Below are positions 1-6,215 of a stretch of DNA of 52,341 bases, piece by piece. The stretch's first letter is position 1, and every line of letters starts with the position of its first letter. Source of the stretch: Acidobacteria bacterium RIFCSPLOWO2_12_FULL_66_21 (GTDB lineage Bacteria; Acidobacteriota; Vicinamibacteria; Vicinamibacterales; 2-12-FULL-66-21); the NCBI GenBank assembly GCA_001767455.1, contig MELC01000007.1:1-52341 (forward strand), read 5' to 3'. Made by a program: the position numbers and the translations under genes. The notes beneath the pieces are model-generated. The model had not been told where the DNA came from and did no database searches. It worked only from the letters and a program-made list of their open reading frames with translations.

Positions 1-30
1 GCTCTATCGGATTACCGCCGATCCGAAGTG
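1..30 (+). CDS. 3' end of an upstream cassette ORF (partial)
   Basis: The first ten codons read LYRITADPK followed by TGA at 28-30, ten bases before the attC site at 41. In integron cassettes the reading frame normally stops just before the attC, so this is probably the tail of the preceding cassette's gene. Too little is present to name a product. Confidence 0.35.
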
Positions 31-40
31 AATCATGGCA

Positions 41-98
41 GCCTAACAAGGCATGGAGCCGACGCGCCAGAGCGCGCGGCTCATGCCAGTCGTTAGGC
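41..98 (+). other. attC recombination site 1
   Basis: The site opens with an R'' box GCCTAAC (41-47) and closes with an R' box GTTAGGC (92-98), which are exact reverse complements. Between them GGCATGGAGCC pairs with GGCTCATGCC, with unpaired extra bases as in folded single-strand attC sites. It ends the cassette whose ORF tail lies at 1-30, and its crossover point (G92|T93) begins the next cassette. Confidence 0.85.
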
Positions 99-125
99 TG
101 CGGGACAGATGTTTGATCTAATCCA

Positions 126-710
126 ATGAAGGACTTCAGTCTTGACCAGCTTCTGCGATATGGCTTTGCCGGAGCCGTTGCGCTGATCACATTTCGAGTC
201 ACGACGGTCGACGAGTCGAGATTGTTCGATCTGACCGCTACAGACATTACTATCGCGACGGTTCTCGCCGCGCTTCTGGGGAGTGCGATCTACGCATTTC
301 ATCGGGCCGTGCTTTACCCTCCGATTCTTCGGTTCCAGCACTGGTCTCTGTGCGTCGACAAGCGCCTGAAAGCGCCTTCGTTGAGGCCGTGGCGTCTATG
401 GTCGGTGAGTGACATCGAGACTAAACTCAGCTTCGCGCGGTGGTGGCGGAAGCAGAGGGTTCCAGGAGTACAGGCCGGCTTGGACAGATGGGGCGACCAG
501 GTCCACTTCTTGTACTCATCCGGTTGGGCAATCGTTGCCGCTCTGACGGTTCGGTCGCTCACCGTAAAGTCCGGCTGGCTCGCGACAGGTTACGTATGGC
601 CTGCCGCGCTGGCCATCTTCTGCGCAGCGTTCGTGCACGACCTACGTCTGTTGACTATGGATTTCGAGATGTACTCGCGTGGTCGGACCGATCACGGCAC
701 ATTCGAGTGA
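126..710 (+). CDS. Cassette-borne multi-pass membrane protein, unknown function
   Basis: This 194-residue protein matches no family I recognise. Four hydrophobic stretches can be seen, at about residues 10-25, 40-62, 130-150 and 155-175. A central, soluble, Trp/Arg-rich stretch (about 75-125) separates the two pairs, suggesting an inner-membrane protein with a sizeable loop. The gene fills one complete integron cassette (93-787): it starts 28 bases after the R' box of attC 1 and stops 12 bases before the R'' box of attC 2. No clear Shine-Dalgarno precedes the ATG, so expression may depend on read-through from upstream. Base composition looks less GC-rich than in the metabolic genes further right, as is usual for captured cassettes. 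Confidence 0.75.
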   Translation: MKDFSLDQLLRYGFAGAVALITFRVTTVDESRLFDLTATDITIATVLAALLGSAIYAFHRAVLYPPILRFQHWSLCVDKRLKAPSLRPWRLWSVSDIETKLSFARWWRKQRVPGVQAGLDRWGDQVHFLYSSGWAIVAALTVRSLTVKSGWLATGYVWPAALAIFCAAFVHDLRLLTMDFEMYSRGRTDHGTFE

Positions 711-722
711 ACGAGAAGTGCA

Positions 723-793
723 GCCTAACATCGCATTCACCCGGCGACGCTTGGCGAGTTGTGAAGCGCCGCGGGTGATGCGTGTCGTTATGC
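723..793 (+). other. attC recombination site 2
   Basis: R'' is GCCTAAC (723-729) and R' is GTTATGC (787-793). The arms GCATTCACCCGGCG and CGCCGCGGGTGATGC pair almost fully with one or two bulged bases, the hallmark of an attC stem. R'' is the exact reverse complement of GTTAGGC at 92-98, which is the start of the same cassette; this is expected of a real cassette because both boxes meet in its circular form. Confidence 0.92.
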
Positions 794-983
794 CGCCCAT
801 GGCAATCCGGTGAACGATGACAATGCCTCGCATGGAGGAGCTATCGCCAGACAGACTGCTTCAATAGGGCGGACGGCAGGAAGAAATGCCCTCGGGAAGA
901 GTGGCTGGGAATTCAACGCTGCGAAAAATGAGGCCGGTGAGAACGAACGGTGACGCCACGCGGTGTCACAGAGAGGAGACACG

Positions 984-1265
984 ATGAGAAGGAATCTGTG
1001 TTTCGCATGTTGCGGTCTGATCTTGGGGATAGCCGTCACCCAAATGGATTTTCTCGAAGAAGCATCAGTTAGTGCCCAGAACGCATCAGAAGGGGCAAAG
1101 AAGTGTGATTACACCTATCTTCGTGATGGTAGTCAACCGAATATCGGCACCGATGGCGAGATCAAGTACAACACCTCATGGAAGGCAGTTGTCGAAAGCG
1201 GATGGACACTGAAGGCCATCGGTGGCAACGCCGGCAGCATTTACGTATTCGAAAAGTGCCGATAG
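984..1265 (+). CDS. Small exported protein in an integron cassette
   Basis: The product has 93 residues from the ATG at 984, chosen because a purine-rich ribosome site (GAGAGGAGA) lies just upstream; a frame also opens at 963. An N-terminal basic and hydrophobic segment (about residues 1-20) ending near VSAQN looks like a signal peptide. The mature part of about 60 residues has two cysteines, one near its start (KKCDYTY) and one two residues from the end (EKCR), so a disulfide is possible. The aromatic, glycine-rich pattern (SWKAVVESGW, IYVFEKCR) suggests a small folded periplasmic or secreted protein. I do not recognise the family. It is the main gene of the cassette 788-1494. Confidence 0.7.
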   Translation: MRRNLCFACCGLILGIAVTQMDFLEEASVSAQNASEGAKKCDYTYLRDGSQPNIGTDGEIKYNTSWKAVVESGWTLKAIGGNAGSIYVFEKCR

Positions 1266-1310
1266 GTTCTTGAAGTCCTGCGGCGTCTTGCGCCAGCGAG
1301 TCGATGATTT

Positions 1311-1472
1311 ATGGGTCAATTCGACGATCTGCGCGCGAGGGTGGGTCGCTTGGTCGAGGCCATCGCCGAGCGCCATCTTCACGTGCAGGCTACTCTCGGT
1401 GCGTCTCCGGCGGGCGGCATAACAAACGAATGGAGCCGACGCGCCAGTCGTCTCATGCCATCATGTCGCTGA
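1311..1472 (+). CDS. Possible 53-residue ORF running into attC 3
   Basis: An ATG at 1311 opens a short frame beginning MGQFDDLRARVGRLVEAIAE, a plausible amphipathic helix. The frame then runs through the left arm of attC 3 and stops inside it. It could be a second small cassette gene or the remnant of a longer one. The part translated from the attC resembles the MEPTR-type hypothetical peptides that arise when attC sites are read as protein, so only the first 35 or so residues could be meaningful. Confidence 0.3.
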   Translation: MGQFDDLRARVGRLVEAIAERHLHVQATLGASPAGGITNEWSRRASRLMPSCR

Positions 1473-1500
1473 GGCGCGCAGCTCATTCGCAACGTTGGAC
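1417..1500 (+). other. attC recombination site 3
   Basis: R'' is GCATAAC (1417-1423) and R' is GTTGGAC (1494-1500). The arms pair as CGAATGGAGC against GCTCATTCG and GACGCGCC against GGCGCGC. R'' is the exact reverse complement of GTTATGC at 787-793, the start of this cassette. At 84 bp it is the longest of the four sites, with a loop of about 25 bases. Confidence 0.9.
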
Positions 1501-1566
1501 GCTGCTGGCGCACTGGCGCACGTCGGGCGTATAAGACGACTTAATCAAGACGACTGGAGGTCTGAT

Positions 1567-2703
1567 GTGACTCCACTGCTAATCGCCGCAGCAATCGCCT
1601 GGCAGCTCGCCGGGCTTGGTGTCGACCGCCCGCCCGAGCATGCGGCGCGGACGTTGGTGGCCGCTGAAGGGGCGGTGAGCTGGCAGTACGAGACAGGTGG
1701 ATGAATCTTCTCTCCGCCCACGGTCGTGGGCGACCTGCTCTTCGTGGGGTCCTGCAACGGCATGCTGCATGGCGTGGACCGGCGTACGGGCGAGGGCCGC
1801 TGGACGTACAACGCTGCCCTTGATGGCGGCAAGCCGGAGTTCCACGGACGACCTCTCATCACCGGGGAACTCATTGTCGTGGGTAGCGATGATCGACGCC
1901 CGGAGGGAGTCGGGCATGTCTATGCATTCGAGCGTTCCACCCTACGACTGGTGTGGAAGTATCGAGCAGGAGCCGGCGTGGCGTCCGACGTCGTGCAGCT
2001 TCGCGAGACTGCCTACGTCGTCACGCTCAGCGACGAGGTCGTGGCCCTCGATTTGCGCACCGGGGCCGTGCAGTGGAAACTCGCCAGTGGCGCATCCAAC
2101 GACCGTTTTCTTCCAAACTCGACGCCGGCCATCGTCGGTGAGCGGTTGATCTTCGGCAGCCTTGACGGCACGATGTATGGCCTCGACGCCAAGTCTGGGG
2201 CGGTCCTGTGGCGACGAGTGCTTCCCGCAAGAGTCTCGACATCGGTGGCCATCGTGGGTGACAACGTATTCGCGGGTGACGCCGACGGTCGGATTTACAG
2301 GCTCGGTGTAGCCCATGGAACCATTGAGGCACAACTGCGAGTCAATGGCAGCCCGAGTTTCAAGCTCGTACGAGCTGGCGAATCGCTGCTGGTGTTCGTG
2401 CACGAGTCTGGCGTGATGACTCTGCAGTCGGTGCCCTTGGCACTCGACGCGGTGCGCTGGATGCAAGGCGCACCACGCCCAGGCTGGAGCTCGTTCGCCT
2501 GGCCATACGTCTGGAAGGACTGGGTTATCGTGGGAAGAGAGACTGGGGAGTTCGTGGCCCTTCGGCTGGCCGACGGCCAGGCGGCGTGGCAAGGCAAAGT
2601 CACGGGGACCGTCTCCGGAATCGGAGGAGATGAGACATCCCTGTACCTCGGCACGACCCGAGGCACGCTAATTGGATACGCGTTGCCCGCAATGATGCGG
2701 TGA
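1567..2703 (+). pseudogene. PQQ-like beta-propeller gene interrupted by one TGA
   Basis: The frame starts at GTG 1567, six bases after a GGAGG ribosome site, and reads through a short hydrophobic leader into SWQYETGG. It then meets TGA at 1702-1704 and continues in the same frame as IFSPPTVVGDLLFVGSCNG. That junction lies inside the first propeller blade, whose usual pattern (W-x-Y/F-x-T-G-G ... SPPVV ... VGS-x-DG ... D-x-x-TG-x-x-W) is otherwise intact. About seven more blades follow to 2703 with motifs such as VYAFE, VALDLRTGAVQW and MYGLDAKSGAVLW. A single CGA- or TGG-to-TGA change would explain the break. Alternatively a GTG at 1726 restarts a 325-residue product lacking the leader. Propellers of this type are usually periplasmic and either bind ligands or act in outer-membrane assembly. 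It fills the cassette 1495-2811. Confidence 0.75.
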
Positions 2704-2744
2704 ACGCGGGAACCGCGTCGGTTCTCGAACGCCGGACAGGCAGC

Positions 2745-2817
2745 GTCCAACAAAGCGCTGCACCCGACGGTCGCCGGCGCGATTGTGAGCGACCGCAGGT
2801 GAGCGCGATCGTTAGCC
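2745..2817 (+). other. attC recombination site 4
   Basis: R'' is GTCCAAC (2745-2751) and R' is GTTAGCC (2811-2817). GCGCTGCACCCGACGGTCGC pairs with GCGACCGCAGGTGAGCGC apart from bulges. R'' is the exact reverse complement of GTTGGAC at 1494-1500, which closes the third complete cassette. The matching end for the next cassette, GGCTAAC, was not found downstream. Confidence 0.92.
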
Positions 2818-2825
2818 GGACGGGG

Positions 2826-3461
2826 ATGCGAGCAACATTATCACGGATAATCGGGCCGGCAATCCGTAGCTTGTCCAGAGAGCTGGTTCACGGCAGCAAG
2901 CCCGTATTTGTAGAACTGCGGCCGGTTCCGGGAGCGGCGGTCAAAGATTGCTTCCGCGTCGTCGCGGACAAGGTCGTGCTAGACGGCGGCGAAATCGTGT
3001 GTGGTTGGCGATTCTGGGAGATGCCGGCCGTTTTCGTGGAGGCCGAGTTCCACGCCGTCTGGCGTCGCCCGGAAGGCGATCTGCTCGACATAACGCCGCT
3101 TCCGAACGAAATCGGATCATATGAGCGCGTCCTCTTCGTACCAGATCCAGCGAGGGTCTACGAAGGTCGGCAGGTTAACAACGTCAGGCGGGCCTTGACT
3201 CAGGATCCTTCCGTTCACGAGTTCTTTCGGGCATGCGATGATTTCTTCGAGTTGATGAACCGTGGCACCCGAGCAATCCAGCATGGCGCAATCACATTGG
3301 CCGGTGCCGAACGAGATGAGTGGATTAACATCGAGTCTCGAAAGACGAGCGCCCTGAGAGAGGTTTTGACGCGGTTGCCTCAACCGAGTCGCAACGATCC
3401 GTGCCCGTGTGGCAGTGTACACGACCATCAAGGACCACAAGACGTTCCGGACGCTAAGTGA
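2826..3461 (+). CDS. SEC-C motif protein, apparently C-terminally broken
   Basis: The 211-residue product begins at the ATG nine bases after attC 4, so it is the gene of the next cassette. Its body is an unfamiliar mixed alpha/beta domain (about residues 1-180). Near the C-terminus RNDPCPCGS matches the first half of the SEC-C zinc motif, normally CPCGSGKKYKRCHG. The expected lysine-rich run and second Cys/His pair are missing; the frame continues as VHDHQGPQDVPDAK and stops. The neighbouring frame at 3409 overlaps this end, so a frameshift or recombination within the motif is likely. SEC-C domains occur on SecA and on many uncharacterised proteins, where they bind zinc. Confidence 0.6.
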   Translation: MRATLSRIIGPAIRSLSRELVHGSKPVFVELRPVPGAAVKDCFRVVADKVVLDGGEIVCGWRFWEMPAVFVEAEFHAVWRRPEGDLLDITPLPNEIGSYERVLFVPDPARVYEGRQVNNVRRALTQDPSVHEFFRACDDFFELMNRGTRAIQHGAITLAGAERDEWINIESRKTSALREVLTRLPQPSRNDPCPCGSVHDHQGPQDVPDAK

Positions 3462-3819
3462 GGGCTGGTCGATGGAGCGCGTTACACAACTTATCGACAA
3501 GGATGCCGAGCAAGTCCGTCCGTACGTCGGCGAGTACACCTGGGCTGTGTTCACTTCGTATCAGGCGGTGATGTTGAGAATCGTCTTCTTGTTGAACCTG
3601 GGCAGAGATGACGCCGCCAAGCTCGAGTGGCACAAAGATGGAGGAACGCGACAGCTAATCCAGGCAGTGCTGACAGCTGGCGAGCTAGCTAGCAGGGATG
3701 TGGCGCTCTGTGAGCAAACGCGCGTGAAACTTCTTCGTCGCGCGCGTGGTCGATCATCATCGTTCCGGAGGACGGCGGCGATCCGCGCGAGTACTCGCTG
3801 CCGCGCGGCGTGCACGTGA
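3409..3819 (+). pseudogene. Helical ORF overlapping the SEC-C gene and cut off by rpoC sequence
   Basis: A frame from GTG 3409 overlaps the SEC-C gene by 53 bases in another frame. It encodes protein-like helical sequence (TLSEGWSMERVTQLIDKDAE, then a hydrophobic YQAVMLRIVFLLNLG) up to about base 3735. Beyond that the DNA is recognisable rpoC sequence read out of frame, so the original C-terminus is lost. It could be the true continuation of the SEC-C protein after a frameshift, or a second cassette gene. No attC separates the two. No family recognised. Confidence 0.4.
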
Positions 3820-3860
3820 ACGTCCAGGAAGGCGACCGCGTCCCCGCGGCGGAGCCCCTG

Positions 3861-3940
3861 CGCTCGAAGCGGAGCGGGGCGAAGGGGCCCCGCGAGCGGA
3901 GAGCGCTTGGCCGGGGTGCAACGGGACTCCGCCATGAACA
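3861..3940 (+). repeat. Palindromic repeat insertion 1 in the rpoC fragment (80 bp)
   Basis: Inserted between codons that join as EPL|MDGP in normal rpoC. It contains GCGGGGCGAAGGGGCCCCGC, a perfect-arm hairpin, followed by a second, less exact one beginning GGCCGGGGTGCA. The length of 80 bp shifts the reading frame. It is one of at least three close copies in 500 bp. Confidence 0.75.
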
Positions 3941-3970
3941 ATGGACGGCCCGAGCAACTTGCACGACATC

Positions 3971-4017
3971 CGGGGTCCCCGCCGCGCACGCCTGCGCGGT
4001 GGGGTGGCGTCCTGTCG
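3971..4017 (+). repeat. Palindromic insertion 2 in the rpoC fragment (about 41 extra bp)
   Basis: The codons for HDI and VLGEKAL, normally two residues apart, are separated by 47 bases with a self-complementary core GGGGTCCCCGCC ... GGTGGGGTGGCG. This looks like a shorter or inverted relative of the 80-bp element. It shifts the frame. Confidence 0.6.
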
Positions 4018-4090
4018 GTCCTCGGCGAGAAGGCGCTGCACGCGTATCTCGTCAACGAGATCCAGGAGGTCTACCGGCTGCAGGGCGTCA

Positions 4091-4121
<31 letters not shown>

Positions 4122-4176
4122 CCGGCAGATGATGCGGTGGGTGAAGATCGAGGACGTGGGCGACACCGAGTTCCTG

Positions 4177-4257
4177 CGCACGGAGCGGAGCGGGGCGAAG
4201 GGGCCCCGCGAGCGAAGTGGGCTTGGCGGGGTGCAGGGGACCCGACCACCAAGGTTA
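4177..4257 (+). repeat. Palindromic repeat insertion 3 in the rpoC fragment (81 bp, in frame)
   Basis: Lies between DTEFL and EEQVDRF, which adjoin closely in normal beta'. It repeats the double-hairpin unit (GCGGGGCGAAGGGGCCCCGC, then GGCGGGGTGCAGGGG). Its length of 27 codons keeps the host frame open, adding a peptide that starts [15 protein letters not shown]. Confidence 0.8.
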
Positions 4258-4287
4258 GAGGAGCAGGTGGACCGCTTCCGGTTGCGC

Positions 4288-4365
4288 AAGAGCGGAGCGG
4301 GGCAAAGGGGCCCCGCGAGCGAATGCGCTAGGCGGGGTGCAGGGGCCCCCGCCGATCAAGAGATC
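4288..4365 (+). repeat. Palindromic repeat insertion 4 in the rpoC fragment (78 bp, in frame)
   Basis: Lies between FRLR and EENERVI, contiguous in normal beta'. It is the same double-hairpin unit as at 4177 but read in another frame relative to the repeat, giving [19 protein letters not shown]. The host frame is again preserved, here by 26 extra codons. Confidence 0.8.
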
Positions 4366-4384
4366 GAAGAGAACGAGCGCGTGA

Positions 4385-4651
<267 letters not shown>

Positions 4652-4839
4652 TGATCCCGGCGGGCACGGGCTTCGACTACTACCGGCACGTGCACATCCC
4701 GGCGGACGAGCCGCCGCCGCCGCCGCCGACGCCGGAGGAACTGGAATTGGAGCGCGAGATGGAATATTTTGTGGAGCCCGAAGAAGCCTTCACTCGCGAT
4801 GAAATTGAGTAGACCGAGATTGGCAAGACCTGGATCCCG

Positions 4840-4865
4840 GTAGCGCCCGGCTTCAGCCGGGCTAC
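4840..4865 (+). repeat. Short palindrome between the two rpoC tails
   Basis: A hairpin with arms GTAGCGCCCGGC and GCCGGGCTAC around a TTCA loop. Its last bases form the first codon (TAC) of the duplicated rpoC tail. It resembles the GCAGCCC...GGGCTGCGCTAC repeats at 21234 and 52168. Confidence 0.6.
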
Positions 4866-4910
4866 TTCGTCGAACCCGAAGAGGCGTTCACGAGGGACGA
4901 GATCGAGTAA
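4863..4910 (+). pseudogene. Second copy of the rpoC C-terminal tail
   Basis: Fifteen codons and a TAA encode YFVEPEEAFTRDEIE, exactly the residues that end the rpoC fragment at 4765-4812. Eleven of the fifteen codons differ between the copies, and every change is synonymous. This copy uses GC-ending codons (TAC TTC GTC GAA), like the surrounding chromosome, while the first uses more AT-rich ones (TAT TTT GTG GAG, ATT). The two are therefore separately evolved versions of the same protein end, not a recent duplication. Confidence 0.8.
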
Positions 4911-4912
4911 TC

Positions 4913-4972
4913 AGCCTGCCTCGCCGGAGCTTCAGCGAAGGCAGCTCGCAGCTCGCGGCTCGCAGCTCGACA
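4913..4972 (+). repeat. Intergenic repeat with GCAGCTC heptamers
   Basis: AGCCTGCCTCGCCGGAGCTTC is followed by GCGAAGGC, a palindrome, and then by three or four copies of a seven-base unit (GCAGCTC/GCGGCTC). The same heptamer, reverse-complemented as GCGAGCT, recurs at about 48283-48305. Confidence 0.6.
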
Positions 4973-4982
4973 TTTCCGAGAC

Positions 4983-5014
4983 AGGGCCGGCCTCGCGCCG
5001 GCCCTTGTTTTGTA
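4983..5014 (+). terminator. Rho-independent terminator
   Basis: AGGGCCGGC pairs with GCCGGCCCT around a CTCGC loop and is followed by TGTTTTGT. It lies 70-100 bases after the second rpoC stop codon and would fit a transcript end for an rpoC-type operon. Confidence 0.7.
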
Positions 5015-5020
5015 CAGTGG

Positions 5021-5058
5021 CTTGCCTGCCTCGCCGCAGCGCGTAGCGCGAAGGCGGG
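5021..5058 (+). repeat. CGCGAAGGCGGG-family repeat
   Basis: CTTGCCTGCCTCGCCGCAGC continues to GCGTAGCGCGAAGGCGGG. The same pattern recurs at 41115-41151 and three times at 48121-48266, so it belongs to a dispersed intergenic palindrome family. Confidence 0.65.
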
Positions 5059-5124
5059 TCGGAAGATCATCGCCCCTTTGATTCTGGTGGCCCGTTTCAT
5101 CTGACGGGTTTGACGCGGGTCAGT

Positions 5125-5145
5125 GATAAGTGCACGATAAGTGCA
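5125..5145 (+). promoter_or_regulatory. Direct repeat before the antitoxin fragment
   Basis: GATAAGTGCA occurs twice with 11-base spacing (5125-5134 and 5136-5145), immediately before and overlapping the ATG at 5145. Direct repeats in this position are common as operators of autoregulated antitoxins. The role is inferred from position only. Confidence 0.4.
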
Positions 5146-5225
5146 TGGCTGTCAAGACCATCCCAATCGACCTGGAAGCGTACGAGGCGCTGGCGGAAAC
5201 GGCCCGGCCGGTCGTTTTCCGTTAG
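5145..5225 (+). pseudogene. VapB-type antitoxin N-terminal fragment
   Basis: The frame MAVKTIPIDLEAYEALAETA matches the start of small VapB-like antitoxins (typically MAVKTITIDLEAYEALxxxKRPGESFS). After codon 18 the matching residues KRPGRSFS continue in the next frame, so there is a frameshift. The similarity ends at TTTTCC just before GTTAGCC (5221-5227), an integron R'-like box. Full-length relatives have about 70-90 residues and are followed by a PIN-domain toxin; none is present here. The piece is non-functional. Confidence 0.6.
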
Positions 5226-5243
5226 CCGCACTGAACGACACAC

Positions 5244-6041
5244 ATGGGAGCATATGCTGCCCTGATCGTCGGCCTGATCGCGACACAGGTTCGGGCTCCT
5301 TCTGTGCGTGCCGGAGTAATGGTCGCGTCCGCAGAGAGCAGGGTTGTAGCGCTGGAAGGCCCATTGCTGGCTCTGGGCACGCGCCTGACGGTTGTCGGAA
5401 CCGATCACCCTCAATGGGTATGGCGAGCTACGATCGCAAAGCATCTGGCCGACTCGGACGTGATGGCAAAGCACGACGTGCCCGGCCCGTTCTACGAAAT
5501 CGCGGCAGAGCCTAGCTCAAAGCCGCTACCCAACTTCGCAGTCGTCATCATTGGTCGGCCGAACCTCAAACGCGTCGGCGATGCGATCACGCTTCGTTTG
5601 GGCAACCCGGCAATCAGCGTCAGCGTTCGAAGTTGCGCCTCGTCTGAAGGGCTGCACCTCACATTGTGGGCCGGAACGCCGCTGAAAAGTCCCAGGCTGT
5701 GGCACATGTACTACTACCTGGGCTACGACGTGGAACCGACATGCAAGCTCGCCGATTACAGCGGGGTGCAACCGGCGGCTGCACCCGGCGGCCGCCCGAC
5801 GACGAGGCGAGCGGCCGCGGGTGCTCACGCTTGTTGCGAACCGCACGCTGGTCGTCGAGGAGATTCAGTGCAGAAGCCCGATTTCTCCGGCGAATGGACC
5901 TTGAACGTTGGAGCGTCTGCACTCAGTGCAGTTGTCGCGCCTGTCGTTCAAGGCGGGTTTGTACTCATCGAGCATCGCGAGCCGACGATTGCGGTGCGTC
6001 TCAGCATCACCATGGATGGCAAGCCGCGCCAGAGGACGTGA
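5244..6041 (+). CDS. Composite frame: exported protein of unknown function fused across an attC-like site
   Basis: The first 174 residues look like one protein: a hydrophobic leader (MGAYAALIVGLIATQ), then a soluble domain with two cysteines (RSCASS, EPTCKL) and the pattern NFAVVIIGRPNLKRVGDAIT. No family recognised. Instead of stopping, the frame runs through the palindrome at 5766-5839, giving low-complexity PAAAPGGRPTTRRAAAG, and into a second, unrelated protein fragment that has its own ribosome site and GTG start at 5868. The native C-terminus of the first protein is therefore probably lost. The GTTAGCC box at 5221 would make this the first gene after an integron-like boundary. Confidence 0.45.
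   Translation: MGAYAALIVGLIATQVRAPSVRAGVMVASAESRVVALEGPLLALGTRLTVVGTDHPQWVWRATIAKHLADSDVMAKHDVPGPFYEIAAEPSSKPLPNFAVVIIGRPNLKRVGDAITLRLGNPAISVSVRSCASSEGLHLTLWAGTPLKSPRLWHMYYYLGYDVEPTCKLADYSGVQPAAAPGGRPTTRRAAAGAHACCEPHAGRRGDSVQKPDFSGEWTLNVGASALSAVVAPVVQGGFVLIEHREPTIAVRLSITMDGKPRQRT
5766..5839 (+). other. attC-like site, partly decayed
   Basis: An R''-like GTGCAAC (5766-5772) and R'-like GTTGCGA (5833-5839) flank arms GCACCCGGCGGCCGC and GCGGCCGCGGGTGC, which pair fully with a single bulged base. Length (74 bp) and layout match the intact sites at 723 and 2745. R' deviates from GTTRRRY at one internal base and the last base. An ORF with its own ribosome site starts 29 bases after the R' box. 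Confidence 0.6.
5868..6041 (+). pseudogene. Truncated exported-protein fragment (PDFSGEWTLN type)
   Basis: GTG 5868 follows a GAGGAG ribosome site by five bases. The 57-residue frame reads VQKPDFSGEWTLNVGASALS and continues through LIEHREPTIAV and SITMDGKP. This pattern, S/TGxWxLN then a short loop and IEHREPT, is one I associate with hypothetical exported proteins of acidobacteria that usually run past 100 residues. Similarity stops at GKP, where the DNA changes to WG-repeat sequence in another frame. A signal peptide is missing, so both ends appear lost. Confidence 0.5.
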
Positions 6042-6199
6042 TCAAGCTCCGGTCAGGCAAGTGGGGGTACGTCAGCCCATCCGGCGCAGTCGCGATCGCG
6101 CCGCGGTTCGAGGAGGCGGGATTCTTTTACGACGGCCGTGCCGCCGTTCGGGTCAATGGCGCCTGGGGTCCCGGCGGTGGCGTGGTCAACGCGATGTGA
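6029..6199 (+). pseudogene. WG-repeat protein fragment
   Basis: The codons read LRSGKWGYVSPSGAVAIAPR then FEEAGFFYDGRAAV, one full WG repeat (K-W/F-G-Y-hydrophobic-D/S-x-x-G-x-x-x-I-x-P-x-F/Y-x-x-A), and the beginning of the next (NGAWG) before the frame ends at TGA 6197. Complete WG-repeat proteins carry many such units and are often surface-associated or toxin-linked. No start codon or signal peptide belongs to this piece. Confidence 0.55.
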
Positions 6200-6215
6200 C
6201 CCGGCGGGCAGGGCG

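Noticed and set aside
1702-1704. TGA as a selenocysteine codon
   Set aside because: The position is in a structural strand of a propeller blade, not a redox site, and no SECIS-like hairpin directly follows.
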